Assembly: GCA_950097015.1 (NCBI GenBank)
Contig: CATNEN010000033.1
Coordinates: forward strand, 2,666,001 to 2,730,000
Reading direction: 5' to 3'
Length of the DNA stretch: 64,000 nucleotides
From: Macrostomum hystrix
Lineage: Eukaryota > Platyhelminthes > Macrostomidae
The notes under the pieces were generated by a model. The model had not been told where the DNA came from. It saw only the letters and a program-made list of their open reading frames with translations, and did no database searches. The translations under genes and the position numbers were made by a program. Within the stretch, counting starts at the first letter, position 1, and each line of letters starts with the position of its first letter. Shown here piece after piece: positions 52,511-63,610 of the stretch.

Positions 52511-54994
52511 ATGCAAACAATTCTTCCTCCGCCGCCGCTGCCGCTGCTGCTGCTGCTGCTGCTGCTGCCACTAGCAGCTGGCGGCTGTCCCTGGAGCATC
52601 TGTCACGATGTGGCAGTGCACAATGTGGTCAGGCCGGCTGCCTCTGACGACGATGGCATTGGCTACCGACTGCTCAGCACTCAGAAGTGCAAGCCCAGCA
52701 ACAACTTCCCAGAGCGCTGCCACATACACGAGATTGCTCACCGGCCTGACCGGGTGCTCAACTTCACAATGCGACAGGCGCAGCTCACAACTGTGCCACT
52801 GGCCGGCTTCTGCCTGTTCACGCGGCTGACCGGACTCGATCTGGCCGAGAACCTCATCGCCGAGTTCGCGTATCCGGCCGGCCAGCTTGCCAGCCAGCCC
52901 GATTGTCTGTCCCGCCTGCGCTGGCTTAGCCTGAGAGACAACCGCCTGCGCTCCGTCGACATCTCCCAGTTCCTGCGCCTGGCGACCATTGAACAGCTGG
53001 ACCTGTCTGACAACCGCCAGCTGGAGGCTCTGTACCTCAGCCAGGCTCCACCGACGGCAGGCGAGCCCGTTTCGCTGAAGACCATCGTAGCCAGCCGCTG
53101 CGGCATCAAGCAGGTGGATATCTCGCTGGTCCGGCTGCCGAGTCTGCAGGACATCGACCTGAGCTACAACCAAGTGTCGCGCGTCACCAACCGACTGAGC
53201 TGGGCCTGGACTCCGACCGGCGTTGCAAAGATCGCCGCTGAGCGAAACGCCAGGCGAGCTCGGGACCCGAACTATTATGCCCGCCTGTCAGTGCAGCTTG
53301 TACAGAACCAGATCGGACCGGAGGCCTTCGCAGACAGCCGCACCCTCTGGGGCCTCCCCGTGCCAAGCCTGAGCTCGGACTCCTCCCACTCCGCCGATGC
53401 GGTGGTGAACGCACTCAAATTGTACCGCGACGCCTTCCAGTCCTTCCTGTACATCGACAACACCGATTCGACCATCAACTGCGACTGCCGCCTTCTGCCA
53501 GCCTGGGCCTTCCTTCGCCGAGTCCACCGCGATCCAGACGAATTCTCGCGACGCAACGCCCTGTCGCTGGCCTACTGGCTCCGGCTGCGCTGCGAGCCGG
53601 CCAGTCTATCTGAGGCCGACGTCGGCTTCTTCAGCAGGCGCAACATCACCAGCCTGGAGGACACTGACCTAACATGCAGGCACAAGGACGACTGTCCGAC
53701 TGGCTGCACCTGCGTGGAGCGCGTCATGCCGTCGGAGATGACGCTGGACTGTCGCGGAGCGGGCCTGTCAGCTCTGCCGCACCGCTTGCCCTCCAGCGTC
53801 CATCCGGTACGCTACAACCTGCTGCTGGCCGACAACCGCATCAGCAGCCTCGGCCCAGCGCCGCCGGCCAATGCCAGCCTGGTGCAGCGGATTGACCTCA
53901 GCCGAAATCGCATCTCGTCTGCCACCAATTTCGCGCCGCTGTCCGCGTTCTCTGGCCTGCACTGGCTGAACCTGAGCGGCAACCCGCTGCTCAGCCTGCC
54001 CCCCAGCCTGCTCAGTCTGGCCGGCACTGGCCTGACCGCACCGCCTCGTATCGACCTCGGCTCGCCATTCATCATCCACTGCGACTGCGCGCAACTCGAG
54101 CTGGACGCCTGGGAGAATTTGCGGCGCCTCCTAGGCGACGGCGCGCGCAATCTGCGCTGTTTCGGCGTCCATGGCGAGCCGGAGTCGCGGTCCGAGTTTC
54201 GTAGCCGACAATGCGTTCAGCGGCCCAACGCCACCACCTCTGTGGTGGTCAGGGAGCAGCAGATCGTGGACCAGTCAGTGGTGCTCTGGGCTGGCGTTGG
54301 TTCAATCACTCTATTCCTGCTGGCACTGGTGGCCTCAGTGTTCGCTGTGCTGCGCTACAGACGGAGCCAGACGCGACGGGACAAAGCGCAAACTGCCATG
54401 CGGCAGCCGCCGAACTTCCAGCCGGCAATGCCGTCATCAGCAATGCAGCAGTCGATGCAGCCGCAGCCGGGAAGTCTGCCACCACCGCTGGTCGGCATTG
54501 GTTGTGTGTCGCCAGACTATCTGCCGTTGGGCTGCTCGCCCTACGACACGATGTCGCAGATGCCCCGCTACGCTGGGGCTCCCACCGCGTCCTCAGCATT
54601 CGTTCTGCTTCGTGGCGGCGCCTGCGTCAGCTCCGGTGCCGGGCTCGGAGTAAACAGTGGAAGCGCAGATTTCCGGGGCCTCGGACGCCATTATCGTCCT
54701 CAACGGCCGGACAGTGAAAACGACAGCGACGACTTCAGCAGCAGCGAAGAAGACGCTATTAACGGATGCGCCAACGGCTTCGGAGCCTCTGGCAGTGGCG
54801 GCAGTGTGCCTCGCTGCTTCTCGAGGCATCGAGACTCCTGGCACGGTCGGGGGGTCGGAGGGCCCTGTCGGGATGTACGGCAGAGTGCGCGGCTTCTTCC
54901 GCCCCCTCTGCCGCCACGGACGCAGCCGTTGCATCTTGGCGGCCTGTTGTACGGTGCATCGCCGGGCACCGTTGCCCTGGCAACCGACGTTTAA
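52511..54994 (+). CDS. Leucine-rich-repeat single-pass membrane receptor (Toll-like ectodomain, no TIR)
   Basis: 827 residues in one uninterrupted frame, ATG to TAA. Signal peptide MQTILPPPPLPLLLLLLLLP, its Leu run coded by a CTG repeat, followed by CPWSICHD. First LRR block ~90-300 (LTGLDLAENLIAEF, LRWLSLRDNRLRSVDIS, IEQLDLSDN), closed by a Cys cap INCDCRLL...LRCEP (~320-365). A second Cys-rich N-cap CPTGCTC...LDCRGAGLSALP (~395), more LRRs, and a second cap IIHCDC...QC (~520-570). Transmembrane span VVLWAGVGSITLFLLALVASVFAV (~588-611), then RYRRSQTRRDK and a ~215-residue Pro/Gly/Ser-rich tail with SENDSDDFSSSEEDA. Cap-to-cap tandem LRR blocks occur in Toll-family and Slit-like proteins, but there is no TIR domain, so signalling must differ. 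The gene is GC-rich. Confidence 0.85.
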   Translation: MQTILPPPPLPLLLLLLLLPLAAGGCPWSICHDVAVHNVVRPAASDDDGIGYRLLSTQKCKPSNNFPERCHIHEIAHRPDRVLNFTMRQAQLTTVPLAGFCLFTRLTGLDLAENLIAEFAYPAGQLASQPDCLSRLRWLSLRDNRLRSVDISQFLRLATIEQLDLSDNRQLEALYLSQAPPTAGEPVSLKTIVASRCGIKQVDISLVRLPSLQDIDLSYNQVSRVTNRLSWAWTPTGVAKIAAERNARRARDPNYYARLSVQLVQNQIGPEAFADSRTLWGLPVPSLSSDSSHSADAVVNALKLYRDAFQSFLYIDNTDSTINCDCRLLPAWAFLRRVHRDPDEFSRRNALSLAYWLRLRCEPASLSEADVGFFSRRNITSLEDTDLTCRHKDDCPTGCTCVERVMPSEMTLDCRGAGLSALPHRLPSSVHPVRYNLLLADNRISSLGPAPPANASLVQRIDLSRNRISSATNFAPLSAFSGLHWLNLSGNPLLSLPPSLLSLAGTGLTAPPRIDLGSPFIIHCDCAQLELDAWENLRRLLGDGARNLRCFGVHGEPESRSEFRSRQCVQRPNATTSVVVREQQIVDQSVVLWAGVGSITLFLLALVASVFAVLRYRRSQTRRDKAQTAMRQPPNFQPAMPSSAMQQSMQPQPGSLPPPLVGIGCVSPDYLPLGCSPYDTMSQMPRYAGAPTASSAFVLLRGGACVSSGAGLGVNSGSADFRGLGRHYRPQRPDSENDSDDFSSSEEDAINGCANGFGASGSGGSVPRCFSRHRDSWHGRGVGGPCRDVRQSARLLPPPLPPRTQPLHLGGLLYGASPGTVALATDV

Positions 54995-55380
54995 CACCAT
55001 CCCGCACTGTTCAATGCAGCTTTGGTGTCACATCGCAGCTCTGCCTTAAGTAGTTTCACTTTTGATTTACTTAACTTTTCGGGGTTTCGGAAAGTTGTGT
55101 CAAGCAGTTTCTTAGACTCTACAGGCCATATTTTGTTGTTTCAATCGTCCCAAAATACCATGTTAGTCCCGCAAACGCATTAGCAGCGGCAGCATTTCTC
55201 TTCGAGTTGTTTTGACTGTCTCCCAGAGTGATGAACCCAACTCCCTACTAGTTCTGCCATTTCCGGAGGTCGAAATTTCATAGTGAAAATACAATAGCTG
55301 GTGCACTCACTTTATTGCGCATTACTCAGTGCGTCACTTTGTTTTTGTTGTCAGTGAAGCCTTGTTCTTGAAGTTGAATT
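54995..55380. other. Downstream region of the LRR gene
   Basis: Likely 3' UTR and spacer. No other feature. Confidence 0.45.
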
Positions 55381-55384
55381 TTCC

Positions 55385-55650
55385 CAACAGTGTGTCGCAG
55401 GGAGCTCGCAGCCCAGTGGTTAGAGCTTCGGACTTTTAACCGAGAGGTCGAGAGTTCGAATCCCACCTAGGGGAAAATTGTAGCCCTAAGTAAGACCCTA
55501 ATTCCCAAGTGCTTCAGCTCACTTAGCTGTAAAATGGGGTACCCGCATCAGCTGGGGTGGACTGCCTCCTCCAGTCCACGGACAGAACCACGGAAAAATG
55601 AAGTGGACACGTGTACACAGTTTGGCCTGAGCAAATTCATATAATATTAA
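55385..55650 (+). mobile_element. tRNA-derived SINE (Lys-like head)
   Basis: The head CAGTGGTTAGAGCTTCGGAC, TTTTAACCGAGAGG, then AGAGTTCGAATCCCACC has A and B boxes and a TTT anticodon position, but the anticodon loop is one base too long and the T stem pairs poorly, so it is not a working tRNA. A body follows (GCCCTAAGTAAGACCCTAAT, GTAAAATGGGGTACCCGCAT, CTCCTCCAGTCCACGGACAG). No poly-A; the end near 55650 is approximate. Confidence 0.65.
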
Positions 55651-56350
55651 GAGAGCTAACAAAGTTTGGTGAGCAGTGAATCCAACTCGTGCCGATCACC
55701 CCCAGCTAGCTCCCTGTTCTTCCCTGCTCGAATCCTTCAAATCCTCGCTGCCCGGCTTTGGCAACCCAAGCAGCCTCTGAAACCTGAGCCTAGAGCTACC
55801 AGATGTGCAGCTTGAGAACTGTCTGAGCCAGCTCTGTAGCTGCTGTCTCGTCTATCTTCTTGTTCAGATTTTTCCCTACGCCTCAGTTTGGCAGTGGGCG
55901 CAAAACTTGCGTGACTAAACGATTGCTCGATTGAGCAAAGACTGAAAAAGAAGAGAGTTTGGAGGCTTGAAGGGAGTTAGACGGAGGCTGCTCGCTTGAA
56001 AGTGTTACATCTGCACGGATACGATCAGCGAGATTAACTGCAATTTAGCCGAGCATTTGTACCGAAAATCGTTAGCATCTAACGTCTAATTTCTGTTCAT
56101 TATTCACGATTAGTTTTAATGTCCGCGTTCCTTATCCGGCACATTTTAATTGAATTAATTCACGATTAACACCCTACTTATAGTAGAAATGATAGTTTGC
56201 CGTAGCATTTTTATATTCGAGTAATATAAGAATACTTGCGAATTCTAATTTACAAGTTACTGGCACCAATAAAAATGATCAGTTAAATAATTATTCGTCT
56301 TTGATTGAAAAAAATTGTTTCAATAAAGGTTGCTAATTGTAAAAACAGTT
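55651..56350. other. Intergenic DNA
   Basis: No gene or repeat array identified; AT-rich in the second half. Confidence 0.45.
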
Positions 56351-56369
56351 TTCCTCCGCTTAGCCAGTA

Positions 56370-57390
56370 AGCCATACAGACTGACCCACCTGTTAGACCG
56401 ACTAAAAAACGGTTAGACAGACTGACCCACCTGTTAGACAGACTAAAAAACCTGTTAGACAGACTGACCCACCTGTTAGACAGACTAAAAAACCTGTTAG
56501 ACAGACTGATCCACCTGTTAAACAGACTAAAAAACCTGTTAGACAGACTGAACCACCTGTTAGACAGACTAAAAAACCTGTTAGACAGACTGATCCACCT
56601 GTTAAACAGACTAAAAAACCTGTTAGACAGACTGACCCACCTGTTAGACAGACTAAAAAACCTGTTAGACAGACTGATCCACCTGTTAAACAGACTAAAA
56701 AACCTGTTAGACAGACTGAACCACCTGTTAGACAGACTAAAAACCTGTTAGACAGACTGATCCACCTGTTAAACAGACTAAAAAACCTGTTAGACAGACT
56801 GACCCACCTGTTAGACAGACTAAAAACCTGTTAGACAGACTGACCCACTTGTTAGACAGACTGACCCACTTGTTAGACAGACTGAAACACCTGTTAGACT
56901 GGCCCACCTGTTAGACTGGCCCACCTGTTAAACTGACTAAAAAACCTGTTAGACAGACTGATCCACCTGTTAAACAGACTAAAAAACCTGTTAGACAGAC
57001 TGATCCACCTGTTAAACAGACTAAAAAACCTGTTAGACAGACTGAACCACCTGTTAGACAGACTAAAAAACCTGTTAGACAGACTGACCCACCTGTTAGA
57101 CAGACTAAAAACCTGTTAGACAGACTGACCCACTTGTTAGACAGACTGACCCACTTGTTAGACAGACTGAAACACCTGTTAGACTGGCCCACCTGTTAGA
57201 CTGGCCCACCTGTTAGACAGACTAAAAAACCTGTTAGACAGACTGACCCACCTGTTAGACAGACTAAAAACCTGTTAGACAGACTGACCCACTTGTTAGA
57301 CAGACTGACCCACTTGTTAGACAGACTGAAACACCTGTTAGACTGGCCCACCTGTTAGACTGGCCCACCTGTTAGACAGACTGGCAAATC
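56370..57390. repeat. ~41-bp minisatellite, TGTTAGACAGACT units
   Basis: Alternates CCTGTTAGACAGACTGACCC and CCTGTTAGACAGACTAAAAA, with TTAAACAGAC and CTGGCCC variants. It is 3' of the MYLIP-like gene. Confidence 0.95.
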
Positions 57391-57437
57391 AGAAAGCTAG
57401 CTCAGAAAGACAACACTCTATTGCTCAATTCTTGTCT

Positions 57438-59930
57438 CTAAGGCATTAGAGCGACTTGTCTAAAACTGATCGAGCATCGACAGAGCGGGCAGTTGTCCAG
57501 CAGCTGTGAGCAGTTTGAGCAGGCAAACATGTGGCCGCAGGGCACGAGCACCACCGAGATTGGCTGGTCGGCGCACAGGCTACAAGTCTGCTCCTGTTGC
57601 AGAGTCTGCAACCGGCTTGAAAGTGCTGCGAGTGTCTGAATGAAAATCAGCAAAAATAACATTATTGCCTTCGTTTAATTCGAATCTTGCTACTAACAGT
57701 AGAACTAACGCATGTTTAATTTAGTCACCTCAGTAGCGTCAGCTGTTTCAGTAAGAAAAGTCGCAGTTTTGGACGCCAACCGCAGCAGCTGGAACTGTCT
57801 GCGACGCGCCAAATCATGCACCTCCCTGGCTGTGCGGCCTACATCGAACGCGAACTCACGGATGGCTGCGTTTGAAGTGCCGAAAATTAGCGACACAGAG
57901 TTAATTATAGAATTAATTATAGAATTAATTACAGAAAAAAAGAACATTTTTAAATCTCTCATTCGTGCCAGCACATTTATTTCACTCACCCCATCCGCCC
58001 ATAACTCACCCTATCAGCCTCTCACCCACCCCATCAGCCTCTCACCCACCCCATACGCCTCCCGCCCACCATATGCGCCTCTCACAAACCCCATCCGCCT
58101 CTCAACCTCCCCATCCGCCTCTCACCCACCCCATACGCCTCCCGCCCACCATATGCGCCTCTCACAAACCCCCCATCCGCCTCTCACCCTCCCCATCCGC
58201 CTCTCACCCACCCCATATTTTCTGCTGCTCACCACAGTCGTCCTCGCTTGCGGTGCCTTTAATCAGTGCCGCCAGCGCAGCCGTGGGTTTGACGTGCCGC
58301 TGTCTATGGCTCGGCAGCTCGCGGGCAAGCAGCTCAGAGCGCACAGTGTCGCACCTGAAGAAGCTGTGCATCTCAGTGACGCATCTGTAGAGCCCCTCGG
58401 CTGCTTTGCCGCTGACCAGGCGAAATCCAAACTCTCGCTGGCAGCCGCCTTGGTTGCTTAGCAACAGGTGAACAAGGCGACCGCTTCTCGTCACCTTTTC
58501 GACCCGTGGGAATGCGTACCTGATTGGATATCAGACAGACGGCTAGAAGCAATACAACGGATCACCGATATAAGTTCGCAAATTTAGCTTTGATTTTCGG
58601 AATCCAGCCTACCTCTGAAGGACGTCGCGAGACTCCGTGCAGATGAGCACGGCGGCTGAGTTAACGCCGATTTGAAATTTGCGACGCTGGCAGTCTTTCG
58701 CGGCATAGAAATGGCAGCCATAGTCTGGACGCTGAGACAATGCCTTCAGGGTTGTTGCCAGCGACGCCTCCTGCCCGGCGCGCCTCTGAGCCTCTAGCAG
58801 GAACAGCTGCCTGCGCATCAGAGACCGGCTTGGATGTAACGACCCTTAGGGGTCACTGACGTCCATAATGGAGTCTGAGGGGACAATCACCTTCCATTAT
58901 GAGTCTGAGGGGACACTGACCTCCCATAATGAGTCTGAGGGGGTACTGACCTCCCATAATGAGTCTGAGGGGGTACTGACCTCCCATAATGAGTCTGAGG
59001 GGGTACTGACCTCCCATAATGAGTCTGAGGGGGTACTGACCTCCCATAATGAGTCTGAGGGGGTACTGACCTCCCATAATGAGTCTGAGGGGACGCTGAC
59101 CTCCCATAATGAGTATGAGGGGACACTGACCTCCCATAATGAGTCTGAGGGGACGCTGACCTCCCATAATGAGTCTGAGGGGATACTAACCTCCCATAAT
59201 GAGTCTGAGGGGCACTGGTTGACCTTCCACAAACAGTCGGGACGGACACAGACCCCCACATTCAATTCCGAAAACCAGCTGTCTATGGTCAAAATCGCCT
59301 CACCGAGTCTCCTCCTCCACCAGGATGTGCGGCTCGGCGAAGAATCGAACAGCCAGACGCAGGCGGCAGCGACTTCGTCTGGGCAGCTGCTTGACGAGCG
59401 GATTTCGACTGTTGACCCAGAGCTCCTCGCCCTGACTGCCCGAGTGAGTCAAGCCGAAGTAGTTAGCCTCGTCCAAGACGCCCAGGCTGCGGCACAGCTA
59501 GAATTAAATATACAAAAGAGTCTTAGAATTTCTGCAGCCTACTGACTATCATGAGGTATTTCAAGGCTTTTTCGAATCTAAGTGTTTTTTAAAGCCTGCT
59601 TGTTTGCATCACAAATCTTGTATGGAGAGTTTCAGGGACCACTCCAGACTCCAGAGAGACAAAATAGTTGTGTTGCACAATTAAAGTTATAATTATGTCG
59701 GCTTCTTTCTTTAGAAAACTTTGGAAAGAATTTAGCTTTGGAAAAAATTAGCAAAATAAAAATCCAAGACAAGACGACTGAAAATGATTCTGAAAATGAC
59801 GACTCACCAATTTAATGCAGTCATTGCCAGTAGCTCGGGCAGGAAGTGTCAATAATTTAATCTTCCCATCTGGTAGAGTCACTTCGTAGATATTGTCCTG
59901 ACTGATTCGATTGCTCCTGCGAAACAGCAT
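57438..59930 (-). CDS. MYLIP: MYLIP/IDOL-like FERM-RING E3 ubiquitin ligase (6 exons)
   Basis: Exons 59808-59930, 59304-59497, 58613-58828, 58233-58519, 57729-57865, 57438-57635; all junctions are GT-AG, phases agree, 384 residues. FERM F1: VTLPDGKIKLLTLPARATG, NDCIKL, LCRSLGVLDEANYFGL, then GEELWVNSRNPL and LAVRFFAEPHILVEEETR. FERM F3: YGCHFYAAKDCQRRKFQIGV, YAFPRVEKVTRSGRLVHLLL, GLYRCVTEMHSFFRCDTV. The helix FDVGRTAREVHDLARR precedes a RING: CSLCADQPISVVLVPCGHMF, CSNCSQLL, CPLCR. This order and these motifs are those of MYLIP, which ubiquitinates lipoprotein receptors and myosin regulatory light chain in vertebrates. Vertebrate MYLIP is ~445 residues; the missing ~60 are most of FERM F2, which should lie where a minisatellite (58855-59215) now occupies the intron. 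Confidence 0.9.
57985..58215. repeat. Intronic CCCATCCGCCTCTCACCCAC minisatellite
   Basis: About 18-20-bp units between exons 4 and 5 of the MYLIP-like gene, with a ~90-bp larger duplication (CGCCTCCCGCCCACCATATG twice). Confidence 0.9.
58855..59215. repeat. 30-bp minisatellite inside the MYLIP-like gene, ~12 copies
   Basis: Unit CTGACCTCCCATAATGAGTC with TGAGGGGACA/TGAGGGGGTA, between exons 2 and 3, where the FERM F2-coding part is expected. Confidence 0.95.
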
Positions 59931-60039
59931 TGCTTGATCTGATGACGGGCTGTGAACTGTCCCTGACTGCTGGCCTTTGCTTTCAGTTCAGGAATTATAT
60001 TTCAACAGGCATCGGTCAGCGGAATTCCAGTCGCTACTG

Positions 60040-60140
60040 AGAAGATATTCGAAGCGGGGTTCGAACTCAGCTTCCCCAACCCTCCTCGCACATGCCTCGG
60101 CCGCATGGCGCAGCTATCCGATTTTTCATCGCGCCCTTCG
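60040..60140 (-). other. Possible tRNA-like/SINE remnant
   Basis: On the minus strand GATAGCTGCGCCATGCGGCC and, 50 bases on, GAGTTCGAACCCCGC look like A- and B-box regions. No cloverleaf could be drawn with confidence. Confidence 0.3.
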
Positions 60141-60464
60141 TCATAGTGGAGGTTGAGGTGGGGTGGGTTAGGGGTTCCCCTCTCTTCAAGGTCGCACGTG
60201 CACACGCTGCGTGTACGTGAACAATAGATAAGAGCCAGTGTCGCGAGGGAACTCTTTCGGTTCTAAATTTAGCCACAAAGGGCATTAGCGCGTGGCGAAG
60301 GCGCAAACTGAATCGCTTTCATTAATCGAGCTAGTCGCCAAGATATCGGCGATTGTTTATGCTATTTGCAGGTATTTTATTTTTGATTCACAGTGCGCAT
60401 TTTAGAAACCAAACCAAAAGTATGTTATACTTATCTAGCTGTCTGTCAACTGACATATCTAACA

Positions 60465-61850
60465 GTTAGGCATCCTGTCTTACAGGCATGTTTAACAGGT
60501 AGGCATCCTGTCTAACAGCGTGTCTAAAAGATAGGCATCCTGTCTAAGAGGTATGTCTAACAGGTAGGCATCCTGTCTTACAGGCATGTCTAACAGGTAG
60601 GCATCCTGTCTTACAGGCATGTCTAACAGGTAGGCATCCTGTCTTACAGGCATGTCTAACAGGTAGGCATCCTGTCTTACAGGCATGTTTAACAGATAGG
60701 CATCCTGTCTAACAGCGTGTCTAACAGATAGGCATCCTGTCTAACAGCGTGTCTAACAGATAGGCATCCTGTCTAACAGCGTGTCTAACAGATAGGCATC
60801 CTGTCTAACAGCGTGTTTAACAGATAGGCATCCTGTCAAACAGCGTGTCTAACAGATAGGCATCCTGTCTAACAGCGTGTCTAACAGATAGGCATCCTGT
60901 CTAACAGCGTGTCTAACAGATAGGCATCCTGTCTAACAGCGTGTCTAACAGATAGGCATCCTGTCTAACAGCGTGTCTAACAGATAGGCATCCTGTCTAA
61001 CAGCGTGTCTAACAGATAGGCATCCTGTCTAACACCGTGTCTAACAGATAGGCATCCTGTCTAACAGCGTGTCTAACAGATAGGCATCCTGTCTAACACC
61101 GTGTCTAACAGATAGGCATCCTGTCAAACAGCGTGTCTAACAGATAGGCATCCTGTCTAACAGCGTGTCTAACAGATAGGCATCCTGTCTAACAGCGTGT
61201 CTAACAGATAGGCATCCTGTCTAACAGCGTGTCTAACAGATAGGCATCCTGTCTAACAGCGTGTTTAACAGATAGGCATCCTGTCAAACAGCGTGTCTAA
61301 CAGATAGGCATCCTGTCTAACAGCGTGTCTAACAGATAGGCATCCTGTCTAACACCGTGTCTAACAGATAGGCATCCTGTCTAACAGCGTGTCTAACAGA
61401 TAGGCATCCTGTCTAACAGCGTGTCTAACAGATAGGCATCCTGTCTAACAGCGTGTCTAACAGATAGGCATCCTGTCAAACAGCGTGTCTAACAGATAGG
61501 CATCCTGTCTAACAGCGTGTCTAACAGATAGGCATCCTGTCTAACAGCGTGTCTAACAGATAGGCATCCTGTCTAACAGCGTGTCTAACAGATAGGCATC
61601 CTGTCTAACAGCGTGTCTAACAGATAGGCATCCTGTCTAACAAGCGTGTCTAACAGATAGGCATCCTGTCTAACAAGCGTGTCTAACAGGTAGGCATCCT
61701 GTCTAAGAGGCATGTCTAACATGAGGTGGGAATACTGTCTAACAAGCGTGTCTAACAGATAGGCATCCTGTCTAAGAGATAGGCATCCTGTCTAACAGGT
61801 AGGCATCCTGTCTAACAAGCGTGTCTAACAGGTAGGCAATGCAGCTTAGG
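60465..61850. repeat. 32-bp minisatellite, ~43 copies
   Basis: Unit GATAGGCATCCTGTCTAACA plus GCGTGTCTAACA; the left end has TTACAGGCATG variants and the right end AACAAGCGTG variants, so the homogeneous core lies between two diverged edges. Confidence 0.96.
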
Positions 61851-62400
61851 CTAATGTTATAAGGCCGAACAGCCTAAACAGACTTGGAAAACCTAAGTGT
61901 TTATAACAATATGTTTCGAATATTGCGACAGTTTTTTACGAGTCATGAATTCGACCGGCTAAACATTTCTATTTTAAACTTACATTTGCTTCATAGAAAC
62001 GGAGATGTCAAGGCTATGATCAGAGATGAGCATGCAAAAAAATATTTTTGGCTGGGTACATCTTTATGGCGTCAGCATCAGAAGACAGGAAAGACAATGC
62101 TGGACAGTACTCGCTCGTAAAGAACAGTTAAAGCAGATAGAAACACATGTAGAATTGTGGCAAAAGCTGGGCTTAAGGCTATTGTAAATTTCATAGGTAA
62201 AACTCTAAGCATCTGTTGTGTAATTGCAAAATCTCGGGCCGGTATAGTTTGAGCTGTCAGGCTAGGATCTGCAGCAATAACCAGCCTAGGCTGTAAGCTG
62301 ATAGTAGGGCCAGTACTAACACGCCTCCGTTAGCTGATGAAAATTTCATTGATATCCAGTAGATTGAGCGCCATGCTAGTACTGACCATTGGGACATATG

Positions 62401-62437
<37 letters not shown>

Positions 62438-62800
62438 AGACGGAGCCTCAGTCGCCATGCCAGTTTAGATAGCGCAAATGCTGCAATCATTGACCAGCAG
62501 ACCAATTGATACAGCCAGCAATACTGACCTGGGTTGGCCTGTGATGGGACAGTTTGAGAACATCTCATTAACTGATTTGCTAATCAAATTTATGCCTTGT
62601 TAGCTCAGCACTACTTACTACTTTCAGCATCATTTCTGATGATCTGTTTTCTGTTCGAATAATTTTCTGCGGTTAGTTTTCCTTGGCTGTGATATCGGGT
62701 CTTCTCCGAAAAACTGAGGGAGTCGGATGAATGACAGAGATAGGAGATAGGAGACACGGTAGTGAGGGAGAGAGGCCTCCAAAAAGACAAAGAGAAGGGA
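61851..62800. other. Spacer with a CTG microsatellite
   Basis: (CTG)13 at ~62400-62438, read as poly-Gln on the minus strand in a short unsupported frame. No gene called. Confidence 0.5.
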
Positions 62801-62804
62801 AACG

Positions 62805-63610
62805 AGAGGTAGATGAGAGAGGGAGAGAGTAGATGAGAGAGGGAGAGAGTAGATGAGAGAGGGAGAGAGTAGATGAGAGAGGGAGAGTGTAGATGAGAGA
62901 GGGAGAGAGTAGATGAGAGAGGGAGAGTGTAGATTAGAGAGGGAGAGTGTAGATGAGAGAGGGAGAGTGTAGATGAGAGAGGGAGAGTGTAGATGAGAGA
63001 GGGAGAGTGTAGATTAGAGAGGGAGAGTGTAGATGAGAGAGGGAGAGTGTAGATGAGAGAGGGAGAGTGTAGATGAGAGAGGGAGAGAGTAGATGAGAGA
63101 GGGAGAGAGTAGATGAGAGAGGGAGAGAGTAGATGAGAGAGGGAGAGAGTAGATGAGAGAGGGAGAGAGTAGATGAGAGAGGGAGAGTGTAGATGAGAGA
63201 GGGAGAGTGTAGATGAGAGAGGGAGAGAGTAGATGAGAGAGGGAGAGAGTAGATGAGAGAGGGAGAGAGTAGATGAGAGAGGGAGAGAGTAGATGAGAGA
63301 GGGAGATGGTAGATGAAAGAGGGAGAGAGTAGATTAGAGAGGGAGACAGTAGATTAGAGAGGGAGAGAGTAGATTAGAGAGGGAGAGAGTAGATGAGAGA
63401 GGGAGATGGTAGATGAAAGAGGGAGAGAGTAGATTAGAGAGGGAGACAGTAGATTAGAGAGGGAGAGAGTAGATTAGAGAGGGAGAGAGTAGATGAAAGA
63501 GGGAGAGAGTAGATTAGAGAGGGAGAGAGTAGATGAAAGAGGGAGAGAGTAGATTAGAGAGGGAGAGTGTAGATGAGAGAGGGAGAGAGTAGATTAGAGA
63601 GGGAAAGAGG
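62805..63610. repeat. 20-bp minisatellite, ~40 copies
   Basis: Unit GGGAGAGAGTAGATGAGAGA with GAGTGT, GATTAG, GATGAAAG and GAGACAG variants; a ~120-bp block (63301-63420, 63401-63520) is itself duplicated. Confidence 0.96.

Noticed and set aside
55404-55476. Functional tRNA-Lys gene
   Set aside because: Mismatched T stem, an extra base in the anticodon loop, and a SINE-like body downstream.
61884-62568. Two short frames (78 and 103 codons)
   Set aside because: No domain, no splice context; one depends on a CTG microsatellite.
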